Shown piece after piece: positions 1-9,908 of a stretch of 64,000 nucleotides of DNA. Below the pieces are notes generated by a model. That model searched no databases. It was not told the DNA's origin and saw only the letters and a list, made by a program, of their open reading frames with translations. The DNA is from Incurvaria masculella (lineage: Eukaryota > Arthropoda > Insecta > Lepidoptera > Incurvariidae). Made by a program: the position numbers and the translations under genes. The stretch's first letter is position 1. Each line of letters opens with the position of its first letter. The stretch lies in contig OX335657.1 in the NCBI GenBank assembly GCA_946894095.1, positions 2,170,001 to 2,234,000 on the forward strand, in the 5' to 3' direction.

Positions 1-650
1 ATTAAGTAAATAAATGTAAATCAAATAAAAAACAATTGTAAAATAAAGACGGATTCGTGTGGTCATATTCATGTAAGTAAATAAATATATCGTATTATAT
101 AAAGGCTTTTTCGATCTATTTCAAATGTTTCCAGGCAGTGTTACCCATTTGTGCTTTTAAAGTAACCAGTAACTTCATGTTACGGTAATAGAGCTGTCTC
201 GGTAAGGCTAATTTTTACAGCAATTTGACCAAGACCGAATTTTGTTCTTGCTTTCATTCCACGAACACTTTCAACTCATATTTTATTTTATTTTTTTATT
301 TTATAAGAAACCTTACAGCTAATCTTATATTATTACATGATAATTATTTTAATATTTTTAAGCCAATCATAAAGTTTCATTGTTTACAAACTGAAATGCA
401 CTCGAAGCATGCACTCCAAATTATGTGTGCGCACTGTTGTGACTAATACACAGAGAATACAGCGTAAACGCCACATGCTGCCTCAGCCGCGTCTAGCTGC
501 CGGAAAATGCACGTCATATCCGGTTGGAGCATGCCCTCTCCCGCGGAGACGGGCTGCCACGTCGCGTCGCGTCGCCGGAGTGGTCTTAGGGAAGCCATAA
601 TTGGACTATCTCCCGCGGAATTCAATGTTGTCAGAGTGACTGCAGCCTCA
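1..650. other. Unassigned AT-rich DNA, GC-rich at its right end
   Basis: No gene or repeat is recognised. The first 480 bases are AT-rich. Bases 480-600 are clearly richer in GC and contain several CGCG steps, but no ORF with splice signals is evident. The short ORFs here have no recognisable domain. Confidence 0.4.
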
Positions 651-1001
651 GAAGGCAGTCTGAGTTCTCACCGAAATTGGCGTTTACGGCAAACCGATCG
701 ACTGGCGTTTTCTCCAAACTCCATACAAGTTTTTACTAGATATTCTGTGGTTTTACTTCTTCAAGCTGTCAAATTCAAACGCGGACTTCCGATTTGTATG
801 AAAACGCGGAGTGGACGTAAACGGCAACGTCGACGTATTTACGGCAACGTTGAGTAAGCTGTCAAATCAAGCTCGGACTCGCAAATGTTAGTTCGCTTAA
901 CGCCCGCTGCGCGCGCTCTTCAATTTCTCCATACAATTGAAAACGCCAGACGATCGGTTTGCCGTAACGCCAATTTAGGTGACAACTTAGACTACCGGCT
1001 C
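651..1001 (+). mobile_element. TIR MITE, copy 1 of a tandem pair
   Basis: This is a non-autonomous element of about 350 bp with long terminal inverted repeats. The left end reads GTCTGAGTTCTCACC, then AAATTGGCGTTTACGGCAAA. The right end is its near-perfect reverse complement, ending TAGACTACCGGCTC; the arms are about 60-70 bp. The 100-residue ORFs that cross it are translations of the repeat, because the same reading recurs in all three copies in the window and matches no family I know. The superfamily is not assigned because no clear target duplication is visible. Confidence 0.85.
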
Positions 1002-1005
1002 AGAG

Positions 1006-1357
1006 TGGGCAGTCTGAGTTCTCACCTAAATTGGCGTTTACGGCAAACCGATCGACTGGCGTTTTCTCCAAACTCCATACAAGTTTTTACTAGATATTCT
1101 GTGGTTTTACTCCTTCATGCTGTCAAAGTCAAACGCGGACTTCCGATTTGTATGAAAACGCGGAGTGGACGTAAACGGCAACGTCGACGTATTTACGGCA
1201 ACGTTGAGTAAGCTGTCAAATCAAGCTCGGACTCGCAAATGTTAGTTCGCTTAACGCCCGCTGCGCGCGCTCATCAATTTCTCCATACATTTGAAAACGC
1301 CAGTCGATCGGTTTGCCGTAACGCCAATTTAGGTGACAACTTAGACTACCGGCTCAG
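1006..1357 (+). mobile_element. TIR MITE, copy 2 of a tandem pair
   Basis: This copy is almost identical to the preceding one and in the same orientation. It begins after a short shared junction (CAGAGTGGGCAGTCTGAG), so the two form a head-to-tail tandem of about 352 bp per unit. Few differences separate them, which suggests a recent duplication. A third, more diverged copy is at 28705-29063. Confidence 0.85.
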
Positions 1358-1609
1358 GTGCCAACTGTATGGTGGTATGTGTGATTCATTATTTCATGTT
1401 CGAATTTAATGTATAAAGCGCAATTTGCGTGCACTGTAATACGGTCTCCTGTTTTATTTACAAGTCAAATTTGATAACTCAATCCTTCCCATCAATTATG
1501 GGTTGTTTACTTTTTTTTTTACTAGAACAACTGAGGTGTGAGGTGAAATATGAGAGCGTTACTGGTTCTTTATCAATAAAAAAAATCAGATCAAAAACGT
1601 AGACAGCTA

Positions 1610-1738
1610 TGATGTGGTCGAAGCGGCAATGAAAATTTGTCAACCATCTATTCAAACATATCCGTGCTGATGAAGGGAAGGTCCTGGAATGGTACCTCAT
1701 TCTTCATTCCTTTGAGATTTATTGGGCTATGTTATTAG
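1610..1738 (+). mobile_element. SINE T, 3'-half fragment
   Basis: A degraded piece of the tRNA-headed SINE T family. Landmarks in family order are GGTCGAAGCGGCAATGAAAA, CCGTGCTGATGAAGGGAAGG, TCCTGGAATGG and TTTATTGGGCTA. Head and tail are missing. Full copies are at 9506-9908 and 61666-62032. Confidence 0.65.
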
Positions 1739-2825
1739 CGTGACACTGAGACAATTGCCATATTTTTAATTTAGGAAAAACTTATATAAGGTGCTGATAG
1801 AAAAAAGTTTTTACAGTGTCGAAGAATTTTTTGATTTTAAATAATGTCAGATAGTTATTTTTTATTTTTTATTAATTGTGTCTTATTTTTAGGTATAATT
1901 TTGTACGCGATAATACGCAAATTTTGGAAATGTACTGTCATGACCGTAATTGTAACAAAATAAATATTTCATTTCATTTCGTGGTAGTAGTGGTCAGCCA
2001 CCCATCTCTCCCTTCCATCTCAGTAGAACAAGAACAAAGGCTGGTCAACGGAACCCAGTGTAAAGAATATGATATTTTTACCGATTCCATTGCTAAATTT
2101 AAGAAAAATGTTAAAGTTGAATATGTAACCTCAGAGAAACTCATGCTATACTATGTCATTGTTTTGTGTGTATCACTTGACTTTATTTGTGTTTTTACAA
2201 AAAAAAATCTGTCTGAACTTACTTTCATGTTTTATTAATTAATTACTGTAGTAATGTAATCTAAACTATAAAATCTATTACGTTTGTTTTAGTGAGAAAT
2301 ATTTAGGATACAGGCTATTGTTATAATTGTTACATTTTTTTTCTATTTCATCTAGTCTATTACTGTTTTTTCTCCATAAATAAATAAATCATTGTCAAAT
2401 TCCTTTTTTTTTCCAACAAAATAAATTCTCAGTTCTTTCTAACTCTCAGAAAAAAAATAACGCTTACAGCCAAGGGGCGCCCGACAGCAAGTCGGCGCGG
2501 CTTCAGGAGTTCAGGAGTTGCACTTTCTTCGGCGTTCTGCATGAATAATTAATGTAATGGCGCAACTTCCACTTCCGCTCTACTTTTTTAAACTTTTTTA
2601 CAGGCTACGGGATTCATATCACGATAGCGGTAAATTAAATTTTTATACTAGTATTTTACGTGACATTTATAGCAGTGCCTTTATGATATTAGCACAAGAC
2701 AACACATTTTATTTATGTATCGATTTCTGGAGAAAGAGCAAGTAAAACATGTATAGCAAAGATAACAACATTTTCTATATATTTATCACTAAAATATATG
2801 AGATGGACAAAACAATTTACATAGA
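1739..2825. other. Mostly unassigned AT-rich DNA
   Basis: No gene is recognised. Bases 1930-1980 read TGTAACAAAATAAATATTTC followed by ATTTC repeats, which resembles the 3' terminus of a non-LTR retrotransposon, but no coding part is attached. A short GC-richer patch at 2465-2530 carries a direct TTCAGGAG duplication. Confidence 0.3.
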
Positions 2826-3150
2826 CATCGTCTGGGGACAGCCGAGCCGGGTCGTTCCTCCTCCAACGCATCAGTCTGGATGTCCAGAGGGGGAACGCAG
2901 CGAGCGTTATGGGGGCCTTCCCGCACTCGGTGCCCATGGATGAGATTTTTTATCTCGTCTGATGGGCACCAGGGTTGTCGGGGGCCCCCGGCACTGCTGC
3001 AATCCCGTCTCGACTGCTCCTGGACGGTTTTCATTTTAGCTAGTACGTATTTAATTCTTGTTTTTGATAGAGTTTTTATTAAGATTCGCAAATAAAATAA
3101 AGTTTCATAAAATTTACATATATGACTAATACAGTTCTTAAACAACATAC
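2826..3150 (+). mobile_element. Possible retroelement 3'-end remnant
   Basis: A sharply GC-rich island (2830-3025) inside AT-rich DNA is followed by a T-rich tail ending near AATAAAATAAAG, an arrangement typical of a LINE 3' end. The island contains a hairpin-like pair, GGTGCCCATGGATGAGA and TCTCGTCTGATGGGCACC. The short plus and minus ORFs show no recognisable domain. The family is not identified, and the island could also be unrelated host sequence. Confidence 0.3.
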
Positions 3151-3230
3151 CTACGTCAGCTAAACATAAAAAAGATCATAAAAAACACGAATAAATGTAA
3201 CATGGAAAATTAAATTACAAACGATTGCAC

Positions 3231-3335
3231 GGTTTTATTGAACTGGATCGAATCGAAAAAAGGGACAATTTTCTATTTCCGCTTCGACCAACTTTTCATC
3301 CAATGCTATGGTTGGTACCATAGGTGTGGGCTTAA
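3231..3335 (-). mobile_element. SINE T, internal fragment
   Basis: Matches the middle of SINE T: ATTGAACTGGATCGAA, then GGGACAATTTTC, CCGCTTCGACCA and TTTTCATCCAATGC. Head and tail are absent. Minus orientation is assigned because full copies in this orientation read the same way on the plus strand. Confidence 0.7.
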
Positions 3336-3360
3336 CGTTGACAGCGTCGTAAGTAAGGAT

Positions 3361-3372
3361 GGGGGGGGGGGG
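3361..3372. repeat. Poly-G run (12)
   Basis: Twelve consecutive G in the given sequence. Further on, at 3757-3776, is a short TAGGTTATGTTAGGTTAGG stretch that resembles insect TTAGG repeats but is too short and interstitial to be a telomere. Confidence 0.9.
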
Positions 3373-3877
3373 CAAATTTGTACATGAAAACGTCCTGGGT
3401 GTTACCAATGGTGTTACTATAGTAAATTAGAAGGTGAGGTGAATATCAGGTGAACAGGAAACAGAGTGATGAGATATGATGTTAAGTTTCATTTCGTACC
3501 ATGCTGTCAAACGAAGTGTTATTCGGCCAAGTGAACTGAAATTTATCAACTGGTGCGACATGCAAATAAACGACAGGTTTAATCACTCTTCTGCCTGTTC
3601 ACCTGCCATTCACTTAGAATTTCACTTTGCAAGGTGCAATGCGACGACACGCACCGCGATTACGAACCGCGAAATGAGGTGTATGTGCTTCCGACCCCAA
3701 AATTACAGTTGACAGCTTTCAAAATCTGTCAGTTTACTGGTACTGGCAGATCGGGGTAGGTTATGTTAGGTTAGGTCAGAACCTACGAGGTTTATTTGGC
3801 GCTTCGTAATCGCACTAACGGTCCCATAGGCTTCGAATGTAAGCACAGTGCGCTATGCTAGGTCCATAGATAAAGAC

Positions 3878-4258
3878 CGGCCAAGTGCGAGTCGGACTCG
3901 CGCACGAAGGGTTCCGTAGCATCGTAGAAGATTTAAAAACAAAAAATCACGTTCTTAGTATGGGGCCCCCTTTCATTTTAATTATTTTAGAATTTTACCT
4001 ATTTGTTGTTATAGCGGCAAAATAAATACACAATCTGTGAAAATTTCAGCTGCCTACGTATTACGGTTCATGACATACAGCCCTGTGACAGACTGACGGA
4101 CGGACGGACGGACGGACGGACGGACGGACGGACGGACGGACGGACGGACGGACGGACGGACGGACGGGCGGACGGATGGACGGACGGACGGACGGACGGA
4201 CGGACAGCGGAGGCTTAGTAATAGGGTTCCGTTTTCACCCTTTGGGTACGGAACCCTA
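3878..4258 (+). mobile_element. Repeat A (GGCCAAGTGCGAGTCGG family), full copy
   Basis: The element starts ACCGGCCAAGTGCGAGTCGG and passes through GAAGGGTTCCGTAGC, ATAGCGGCAAAATAAATACA and TTCAGCTGCCTACGTATTAC. It then has a long (ACGG)n tract at about 4092-4205 and ends GGTTCCGTTTTCACCC plus TTTGGGTACGGAACCCTAAA. GGTTCCGTACC near the start and GGTACGGAACC at the end are inverted to each other. This family is very widespread in Lepidoptera; its class (SINE, LINE tail or MITE) is not settled here. Antisense ORFs of RPSV repeats are just the microsatellite. At least eight more copies lie in the window. Confidence 0.85.
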
Positions 4259-4545
4259 AAAAAAGGAAGGAGATATGGCATCGATCGAACGCGTTTACTA
4301 TGGAACCCGCTGTCTCCAATATTCAAAAAGACCTATCCTACTTAAACGTACCTACCACATGCAAACATGGTCGCAGACGTATTTCACGGTTTGAGTGGGT
4401 GCGAACTGACTCGACGAACGCTATTTTAGAGCACATTCGCGCGCGGTTGCGAATTTTCGACTATGCGGCATAAGACGCGTCGCCAGATTCCCGTACAATT
4501 ATATGGTCGTTTTTACCATATAGCGGAGACGCGATATCGGTCGCA
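4259..4545 (+). mobile_element. Block Y, downstream module of repeat A
   Basis: About 280 bp beginning AAGGAGATATGGCATCGA and containing CACATGCAAACATGGTCGCA and ACAATTATATGGTCG. The same block follows another A copy at 30933-31203 in the same order and orientation. A and Y may therefore be one composite element, or A may have inserted twice at homologous sites. No function is recognised. Confidence 0.6.
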
Positions 4546-4834
4546 TGCCACTTCTTTGTCGCCACCGCAAAGATCGACGCACAACGATCCTAATCGATCT
4601 TTCGCACGCAATGCGCAGCCGCGAGTGAAGTGGCCTCGCGCGCCCGCGGCCGCTTGTTCTTGTACCCATTGGAGTTAGGGCGCCATTGAACGCGCGGATG
4701 ATATAATGAGATGTCGTTTAGCTGCCGGGTCAGCTCCAACCGTGCCACGCTCACTGTTTATAAGCTAGGAAATGGCCTAGGAAAGCGTTCGAATCTTGCA
4801 TGCACGTCAAATAACAATTGCAGGTGTAGATATA
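4546..4834. other. Unassigned, GC-richer
   Basis: About 290 bases without a recognised repeat or gene. There is a GC-rich patch at 4610-4660, and the right end lies against a SINE L fragment. No splice-bounded ORF is seen. Confidence 0.4.
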
Positions 4835-4960
4835 CAAGGCGGGACCCGAACCAGCAAGCGGGTATTGCGACAACCAATTTCGCCGCTTGCTGTATACCCA
4901 TAATTTGGAATTCTCCTTCAGTCCCTCCTCCCGCAATCAATACCTCGTACTATAATAAAA
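4835..4960 (-). mobile_element. SINE L, tRNA-like head fragment
   Basis: Minus-strand fragment with the family's tRNA-like B box (GGTTCGGGTCC read on minus), a degraded A box, and the 5' body (CATAATTTGGAATTCTCC, then CCCTCCTCCCG on plus). The best copy of this family is at 19690-19975. Confidence 0.7.
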
Positions 4961-5080
4961 CCAAACACAATTGTACGAACACTTCTATATTATCACTGGT
5001 TATCAAATAGGTTCACTTTTCGGTTTGTATTGCGAGCCCGTCTGATCGCGCTCTTTTCACCGCACAGTGAGAGGCGATTT

Positions 5081-5088
5081 ATAAAAGT
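5081..5088 (+). promoter_or_regulatory. Candidate TATA box
   Basis: TATAAAAG lies in a locally GC-rich stretch and is followed 25-35 bases later by GTCTTCATCA, which has an initiator-like TCA. It lies 14.4 kb upstream of the signal-peptide exon on the same strand, so it could serve a 5' UTR exon. There is no transcript evidence, and a TATAAAAG string is easily found by chance in AT-rich DNA. Confidence 0.2.
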
Positions 5089-5186
5089 GCGCCGCCTAGT
5101 GGTCCGGACTGTCTTCATCACCCCTTCCCTCTTATTTTAGTCTCCTTCCGGTTTCGTACAAGTTATACGTTTTTTAAATGATGCCA

Positions 5187-5272
5187 TAGTGGAAAATCAT
5201 GACAGTACTAACACAGTGTTTAAAATTATACCAACATACACTTATTTAACGCTTCATCTGCGCTGCGGATGG
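5187..5272 (-). mobile_element. SINE L, 5'-body fragment
   Basis: Plus-strand text ACTAACACAGTGTTTAAAAT, then TTTAACGCTTCATCTGCG, matches the extreme 5' body of the minus-oriented L copy at 19690-19975. It is followed at once by an oppositely oriented L piece, so the locus is rearranged. Confidence 0.65.
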
Positions 5273-5280
5273 CCCGCTAA

Positions 5281-5440
5281 TGGTATGTTTTGCTGGTTCG
5301 GGTCCAGCCTTGCATTATATTCGCGAAGTAGTTCTTATTACTAGCCTCTTCCTTTAATTAATGTGTCCTTGCTTTACGGTCAATTATCCGAACATACATA
5401 TCAATTTCCTTGGAATAATCGCAGAAATTCCTTGTACCTA
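5281..5440 (+). mobile_element. SINE L, 3' portion
   Basis: Reads TATGTTTTGCTGG then TTCGGGTCCAG (B box), then GTGTCCTTGCTTTACGG and CCTTGGAATAATCGC, the 3' part of the family on plus. Together with the preceding minus fragment it forms a head-to-head junction. Confidence 0.7.
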
Positions 5441-6238
5441 TTATAAAAGTAGAAATTGCTGAATTTTCATTTTCTGCGGACATTACTAAAAAAAACGAAC
5501 TATTTAAGAGCGCCCTTACCGGCGGGACAACTAACTTATTAGTCGGCGCAACACAAAATCGTGATATTGCGCTCTAGCACCTTTTCTGGTTCAAATCAAA
5601 AGATAGACTTCGTGATGAGTAGGATGCAACATGTGCCAACTAACTTGAGCTATGCAATGATTTTGATCGAAACCAAACGGCTTATAGCTAGAAGTAAATC
5701 ACCAACGCTGTAATCAAGATTCAAACAAATAGATTTTCAATCTTCATAGAACAAGATAAGCTTGATAACTTACGTTATTTTAGATTTGTTTTGTTTTATC
5801 GTAGAGAAACCCACGTCCGAAGTTATCGCATAAAGCGCGAATAGAATAAGAACTCTCGGACCTCATGACTTAGAAACCAAATATATTTTTACGATGCGAA
5901 CGGTCATCAAGCATCTAGTTCGACTTAATAAAGTTGTTTTGAGTATAATCCTTCATCTGCGATAGTTATTTTTTGCACATGATCTTCTTTCCCCGTTTTT
6001 ATGGGTAAGGCCCGCCTCAAAAATTGAATAATAGAAAGAGTGTGCAACTGCAGACCTCTGATACCAACCTGTTAAATTATTTCTCGGATTGGGTTAACAG
6101 AGGAGGAGGCAAGCATACATAGGTACTTTTAATGCCCACATTGTTGTACAAAGTCGAAGTTTTATTACCAATTTGTTCCATCGATACATTTAATATAATA
6201 TAATTATTTTTCTAGATTTATAGATTTATAGATAGAAA
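5441..6238. other. Unassigned intronic or intergenic DNA
   Basis: About 800 bases in which I see no gene, RNA or recognisable repeat. Confidence 0.4.
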
Positions 6239-6287
6239 GTCTAGATTATTTTTAATTATTTATAATATAATTAAAAATAATCTAGAC
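6239..6287. repeat. Perfect 21-bp inverted repeat
   Basis: GTCTAGATTATTTTTAATTAT at 6239-6259 is exactly complementary to 6267-6287, with a 7-base AT loop. It would form a strong hairpin or cruciform. Just upstream are two TTTATAGAT direct repeats. It may be a relic MITE or a simple AT palindrome. Confidence 0.85.
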
Positions 6288-6323
6288 GATAAGTCGAAAG
6301 CTCTTGCCTTGCTTTTTTTGTGT

Positions 6324-6478
6324 CTCTGGACATAGATGGCTAATACCACACCTACTGTCATAATATTAGCCCAACATACCTCATGGGAACTAGGTGCCTT
6401 GCCAGGATCTTCCTTTTACACACTGAACTGAACGGACTACCCCGTCAATTTCCATTGTCGCTTCGACCATCGAGCCAC
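6324..6478 (-). mobile_element. SINE T fragment (tail side)
   Basis: Plus-strand landmarks are GACATAGATGGCTAATACCA, CACCTACTGTCATAAT, ATTAGCCCAACATACC and CGCTTCGACCATCGAGC. It shares the CACACCTACTGTCAT variant with the copy at 18488, suggesting a subfamily. Confidence 0.75.
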
Positions 6479-8010
6479 GGCCAGTTTCTGAGACGCTAAC
6501 TTCCAGATCGCGACTGCGCCTCGAGTTGCTTCACATCGATTATCGAACGGGCAGGCGTCGCGCCACTGAGCTGCCGAAGCTAACAAAACCGAACAAGCGT
6601 TTTAATTGCTTTATAACTCGCTTGTAGCGACCGCTTTAGGAATTGGGAACTTTGTTCGTTGACAAAATAGAGGCTGCAATATTAAAATGGTGAATGATAA
6701 AGCAACCAATGCTTATATTATTACTGTACTGGTTTCTTGTACATAATATAACATATCCTTAAACAAAATCCAACAAGAAAAAGCCTGACTCGAGCACCGA
6801 GATTTCCGCACCAACTTATGTAAAGGCTCGTCTATCATCGTCTACAAATGAACTATTTTCGTATTGTCCCGTTTACTGGTCCTGTGAGATCTTGCTTCTT
6901 GTTATATTTAATGATTCTACGTCATTGGGAAGCACCCTTTCAGTCGTATTCATAGTGAAATTGTCAAAGCTTAATTTGGTAAACGAGATTAGCGCTGGAA
7001 TAACCATACAAAAACCGGTTAAGTTCGACCTTAATACTGCTGTATAAGTTTTGATTTTTTGGCAAGTGTCACTTAACATATGTCATGCCAGGCCATGCAC
7101 AGAAAATTTGTATAGTATTTTGAAAATGACAGTTCCGTGTTCCACGAGAATCTTTCAGAGGATTCTTTGAAGCGACTAAGAGAGCTCATCTAAGGCGGTT
7201 GTTTTATAGAATATCTTTTTGATAACACCAAATAAAGTTCCGGTTCCCCATTTTTATTCGTTTAACTGAGCTACGCCACCCACGAGCACGGAACGACGTG
7301 ACAACATAATACTTCTCTTCCTTTTTATCTTCTCTGGAATTCGCGATGCTGGCGTGCACGTATAGACAGTTCGTTGATCGCAGTTAATCTCTAATCCGAG
7401 AGTATTATACCCGCATTCAAGTGTAGTAGTTTAGTGTGAGGATCATGCCTCCATTACCTACTCAAAGTTTATTCGGCAGTCGGCCGAAGTTTCAAACGTT
7501 GCTAGATATTAAATTTAACCGTCCCGCGCAAATAGTTGCCGGCTTTGAGGAAACTTCGCGAGGCGTTGTATTAAAATTATTTTAATTTGATTTAGGGGGC
7601 TTTTTAGGGCTTAAGAGACCCACATTTAACGCGATTCCATCTCTTCGGTTTAACAGAGACATGTTACAATTTGTTTCTTAATTATAATCAAGTTGGTTGT
7701 GTTGTAAATTGTACATGAAACAAACGACAGCATGGATAATGACCGAAATAATACCGGAGGCCAAGTACCTTGTATCAAAAATTTGGATGGTTTTTACACC
7801 TGAATAATTTATATTAGATTAGAATACCTATTAATTTAGAATAATATGTCATTGTGGTAGTCAAGAGTTTGATTTTCACCAATGTATATATAATGTATAT
7901 ATACATATATAATGCTCTTTGTGAGCAGTAGTAATTTAACAACGACTGTTAACTAGTTTGTGAGTATCGATGGAAAAGAAAAAACAAAATGACAAACCGG
8001 GCGAAGTTAC
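6479..8010. other. Unassigned; weak exon-like patch near 7260-7560
   Basis: No gene is supported. Bases 7265-7560 are richer in GC and include an ATG at 7445 that opens a 47-codon frame (starts MPPLPTQSLFGSRPKFQTLL) with no recognisable domain and no convincing donor. A TATATA-rich palindromic stretch lies at 7885-7915. Confidence 0.25.
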
Positions 8011-8011
8011 A

Positions 8012-8168
8012 GCCTATAGTTTTACTTGGGACAAGCTCGTATTCGTGTCGAAATACACTTATTCAAATCAGAAACCGAAATAAAGAGGTGCATGAACAGG
8101 GCCGGGATCCAGTACATGACCTCTAGCATTGAAGGCAAGTCTTCGGGCCACTGTGCTACGAGCCACCT
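8012..8168 (-). mobile_element. SINE T, 5' head half
   Basis: Minus-oriented head: read on minus it begins GGCTCGTAGC, carries a degraded tRNA-like promoter and continues to the GAATAAGTGTATTTCGACAC region. It lies just left of another minus T copy (8198-8745), a near-tandem arrangement. Confidence 0.7.
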
Positions 8169-8197
8169 AATATATTCAGCTCTTAATTTTTCTTATG

Positions 8198-8745
8198 CAA
8201 CCTGACATGGATGGCTAATACCATACAACTACCGGTATGATTTTAGCCCAATACAGCACATTCCCTCAAATGGCAGTGGGCTGGTCACGTCAGCCGAAGA
8301 TACGACGACCGGTGGAGTAACCGTGTCCTGCACTGGCGGCCGTGGACAGGAAAACGGAGTGCGGGAAGACCACCCGCTAGGTGGGACGACGGCATCAAGT
8401 GCGTCGGCGGAAAGCAGTGGCAGGACTGGAGAAAAGTTGGAGAGGCATATTTCCAGCAGTGGATGCAAACACGCTGACTGACTGACTGACTGACTGAACA
8501 CATTCCCGAAGGAATTAGGTGCCATGCCAGGACTTTCACTTTACAAGCATGGCTACATTGAACTGGATGGAAAACGCGGACAATTTTTTATTGCTGCTTC
8601 GACCATATTGTCATCCAATGCGATGGTACCAAGCCGAGCGGGCCTAAACCCTACCACCTAGTAGGGGAAGGGGACCTACAGTTTTACACGTATTCCGAAA
8701 CATGGAGCAGCTCTCATTCGTGACGAAATGCACTTATCGGACTAT
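8198..8745 (-). mobile_element. SINE T copy split by a LINE insertion
   Basis: The tail side (8198-8265: CCTGACATGGATGGCTAATA, ATTTTAGCCCAATACAGC) and the body side (8499-8745: CATTCCCGAAGGAATTAGG to CATTCGTGACGAAATGC) form one SINE T interrupted at 8266-8498. The interruption is flanked by the direct duplication CACATTCCC at 8257-8265 and 8499-8507. The tRNA-like head beyond 8745 is missing. Confidence 0.85.
8266..8498 (+). mobile_element. 5'-truncated RTE-type LINE, ORF C-terminus
   Basis: An open 69-codon frame begins KWQWAGHVSRRYDDRW, includes GRPPARWDDG and ends EAYFQQWMQTR-stop. WAGHV, GRPxxRW and the final W-x-x-x-GEA motifs are those of RTE-clade endonuclease/reverse transcriptase C-termini. 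The stop TGA is the first unit of a (CTGA)n tail, so there is essentially no 3' UTR, as is usual for RTE elements. It has inserted in a SINE T with a 9-bp target duplication. The frame is intact, which suggests a fairly recent, dead-on-arrival insertion. Confidence 0.85.
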
Positions 8746-9127
8746 AATATAATAGCGTCCAAGCCTCTTTATTAATTCAATCTAGTAAAGAAAGTAGCAT
8801 CAATGAATGTATGCGATGTTGTCTCACAGAGATCTGAATCGCCTCGGCTTCCATCGGCGGAGATATGAGGTCGGATTGCCGCCGTGTCGCAATTAGAGTG
8901 AAAGTCAAACAGAAAACTGCAGGATATTGCGGCGAGGGGGTGCGGCGGAGGGAGGGAGGGGTCGACATCCTGCAGAACTGCCTTTATGGAGATTGAAAAG
9001 CGGGAAAGTGGGGGTCACGATGGAACACAAAGAGAGACAGTCCTATAAAAATGTCTGCCTTTCCACACTAGATATCAGCATTGATGACATCCATGCAGCG
9101 GTTTCGAGAAGTCATAGTTCTGTTAAA
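8746..9127. other. Unassigned
   Basis: No recognisable repeat or gene. A purine-rich stretch (GGCGGAGGGAGGGAGGGG) lies near 8942-8960. Short ORFs on both strands show no domain. Confidence 0.4.
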
Positions 9128-9500
9128 TGAAAAAAAAAACATATATAATTTCAGCTAACTATCTACCAATATAGTTAAAAAAAACTTTAGAAAATGATAT
9201 TTTTTGCATGAAAAAAAAATCTAAAATCAATTCTCAAACGTATTCTTTTTCAAGTTTGCCGTTTATATTGACAGTAACTGTTATTTATAATTTTAAAGAG
9301 CGTCACATTGTCTACCAATTTACTTATGGTTGTGTTTAAATTTTTGAAATTTCTTTAACAAACAATTCAATAACCGGTTTCACGCGTTTTGCCGGTTGGT
9401 AACATTTCAAAAGATTCATTCCAAGCTGCTCTAACTAAGCGAACGTCGGGCCCGGGCTCTCTCGTTTCAATCTCAAAAAATGGTCGATTTTTTTAAATTT
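9128..9500 (+). repeat. Dispersed repeat R, copy 1
   Basis: About 370 bp shared with 47172-47475 in the same orientation. Landmarks are TCTACCAATATAGTTAAAAA, TTGAAATTTCTTTA, AACCGGTTTCACGCGTT and GCGAACGTCGGGC. It has no ORF and no clear terminal inverted repeats. In both places it is followed within 25 bases by SINE T sequence. Family unknown. Confidence 0.7.
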
Positions 9501-9505
9501 GTTTT

Positions 9506-9908
9506 ATGCAACCTGACATGGATGGCTAATTCCACACAACTACCGTTATGATATTAGCCCAATACACTACATTCCCGAAGGAATTAGGTGACATGCCAGG
9601 ACCTTACCTTTATGAGCACGGCTATATTGAACTGGATGCAAAACAGGGACAATTTTTCATTGCCGCTCCGACCATTTTTTCATCTAATGCGATGGTACCA
9701 ACCCGGGCGGGCTTAAACCCTACCACCTATTAGAAGAAGGGCACCTACAGTTTTACATAGAATCAGAACCATGCAGCAGCTCGCATTCGTGACGAAATGC
9801 ACTTATCGAACTCAGAAAGAGAAATAAAGTGGTGCATGTTCGGGATTGAACCCAGACCTCTGGTACGATAGACCAGTCCCCGCGCCGTTAGGCTACGAGC
9901 CGCTCAAT
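9506..9908 (-). mobile_element. SINE T, full-length copy
   Basis: tRNA-derived SINE of about 400 bp. Read on minus it opens GAGCGGCTCGTAGCCTAACG, giving an RNA polymerase III A box (TAGCCTAACGG) and, about 35 bases later, a B box (GGTTCAATCCC). Then come a body with AAGTGCATTTCGTCACG, CGAAGCGGCAATGAAAA and ATTGGGCTAATATCA, and a tail GCCATCCATGTCAGG followed by A-rich sequence. It is the best minus copy for defining the family. The downstream body lacks coding capacity. Confidence 0.85.

Noticed and set aside
507..1211. Two ORFs of 108-116 codons sharing a C-terminus rich in arginine
   Set aside because: They are translations of the tandem TIR MITE. The shared part is the repeat, and it recurs in the copy at 28.7 kb.
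3757..3776. Interstitial TTAGG telomere repeat
   Set aside because: Only about two imperfect units are present.
4054..4326. Minus-strand ORF with RPSV repeats
   Set aside because: It is the translation of the (ACGG)n microsatellite inside repeat A.
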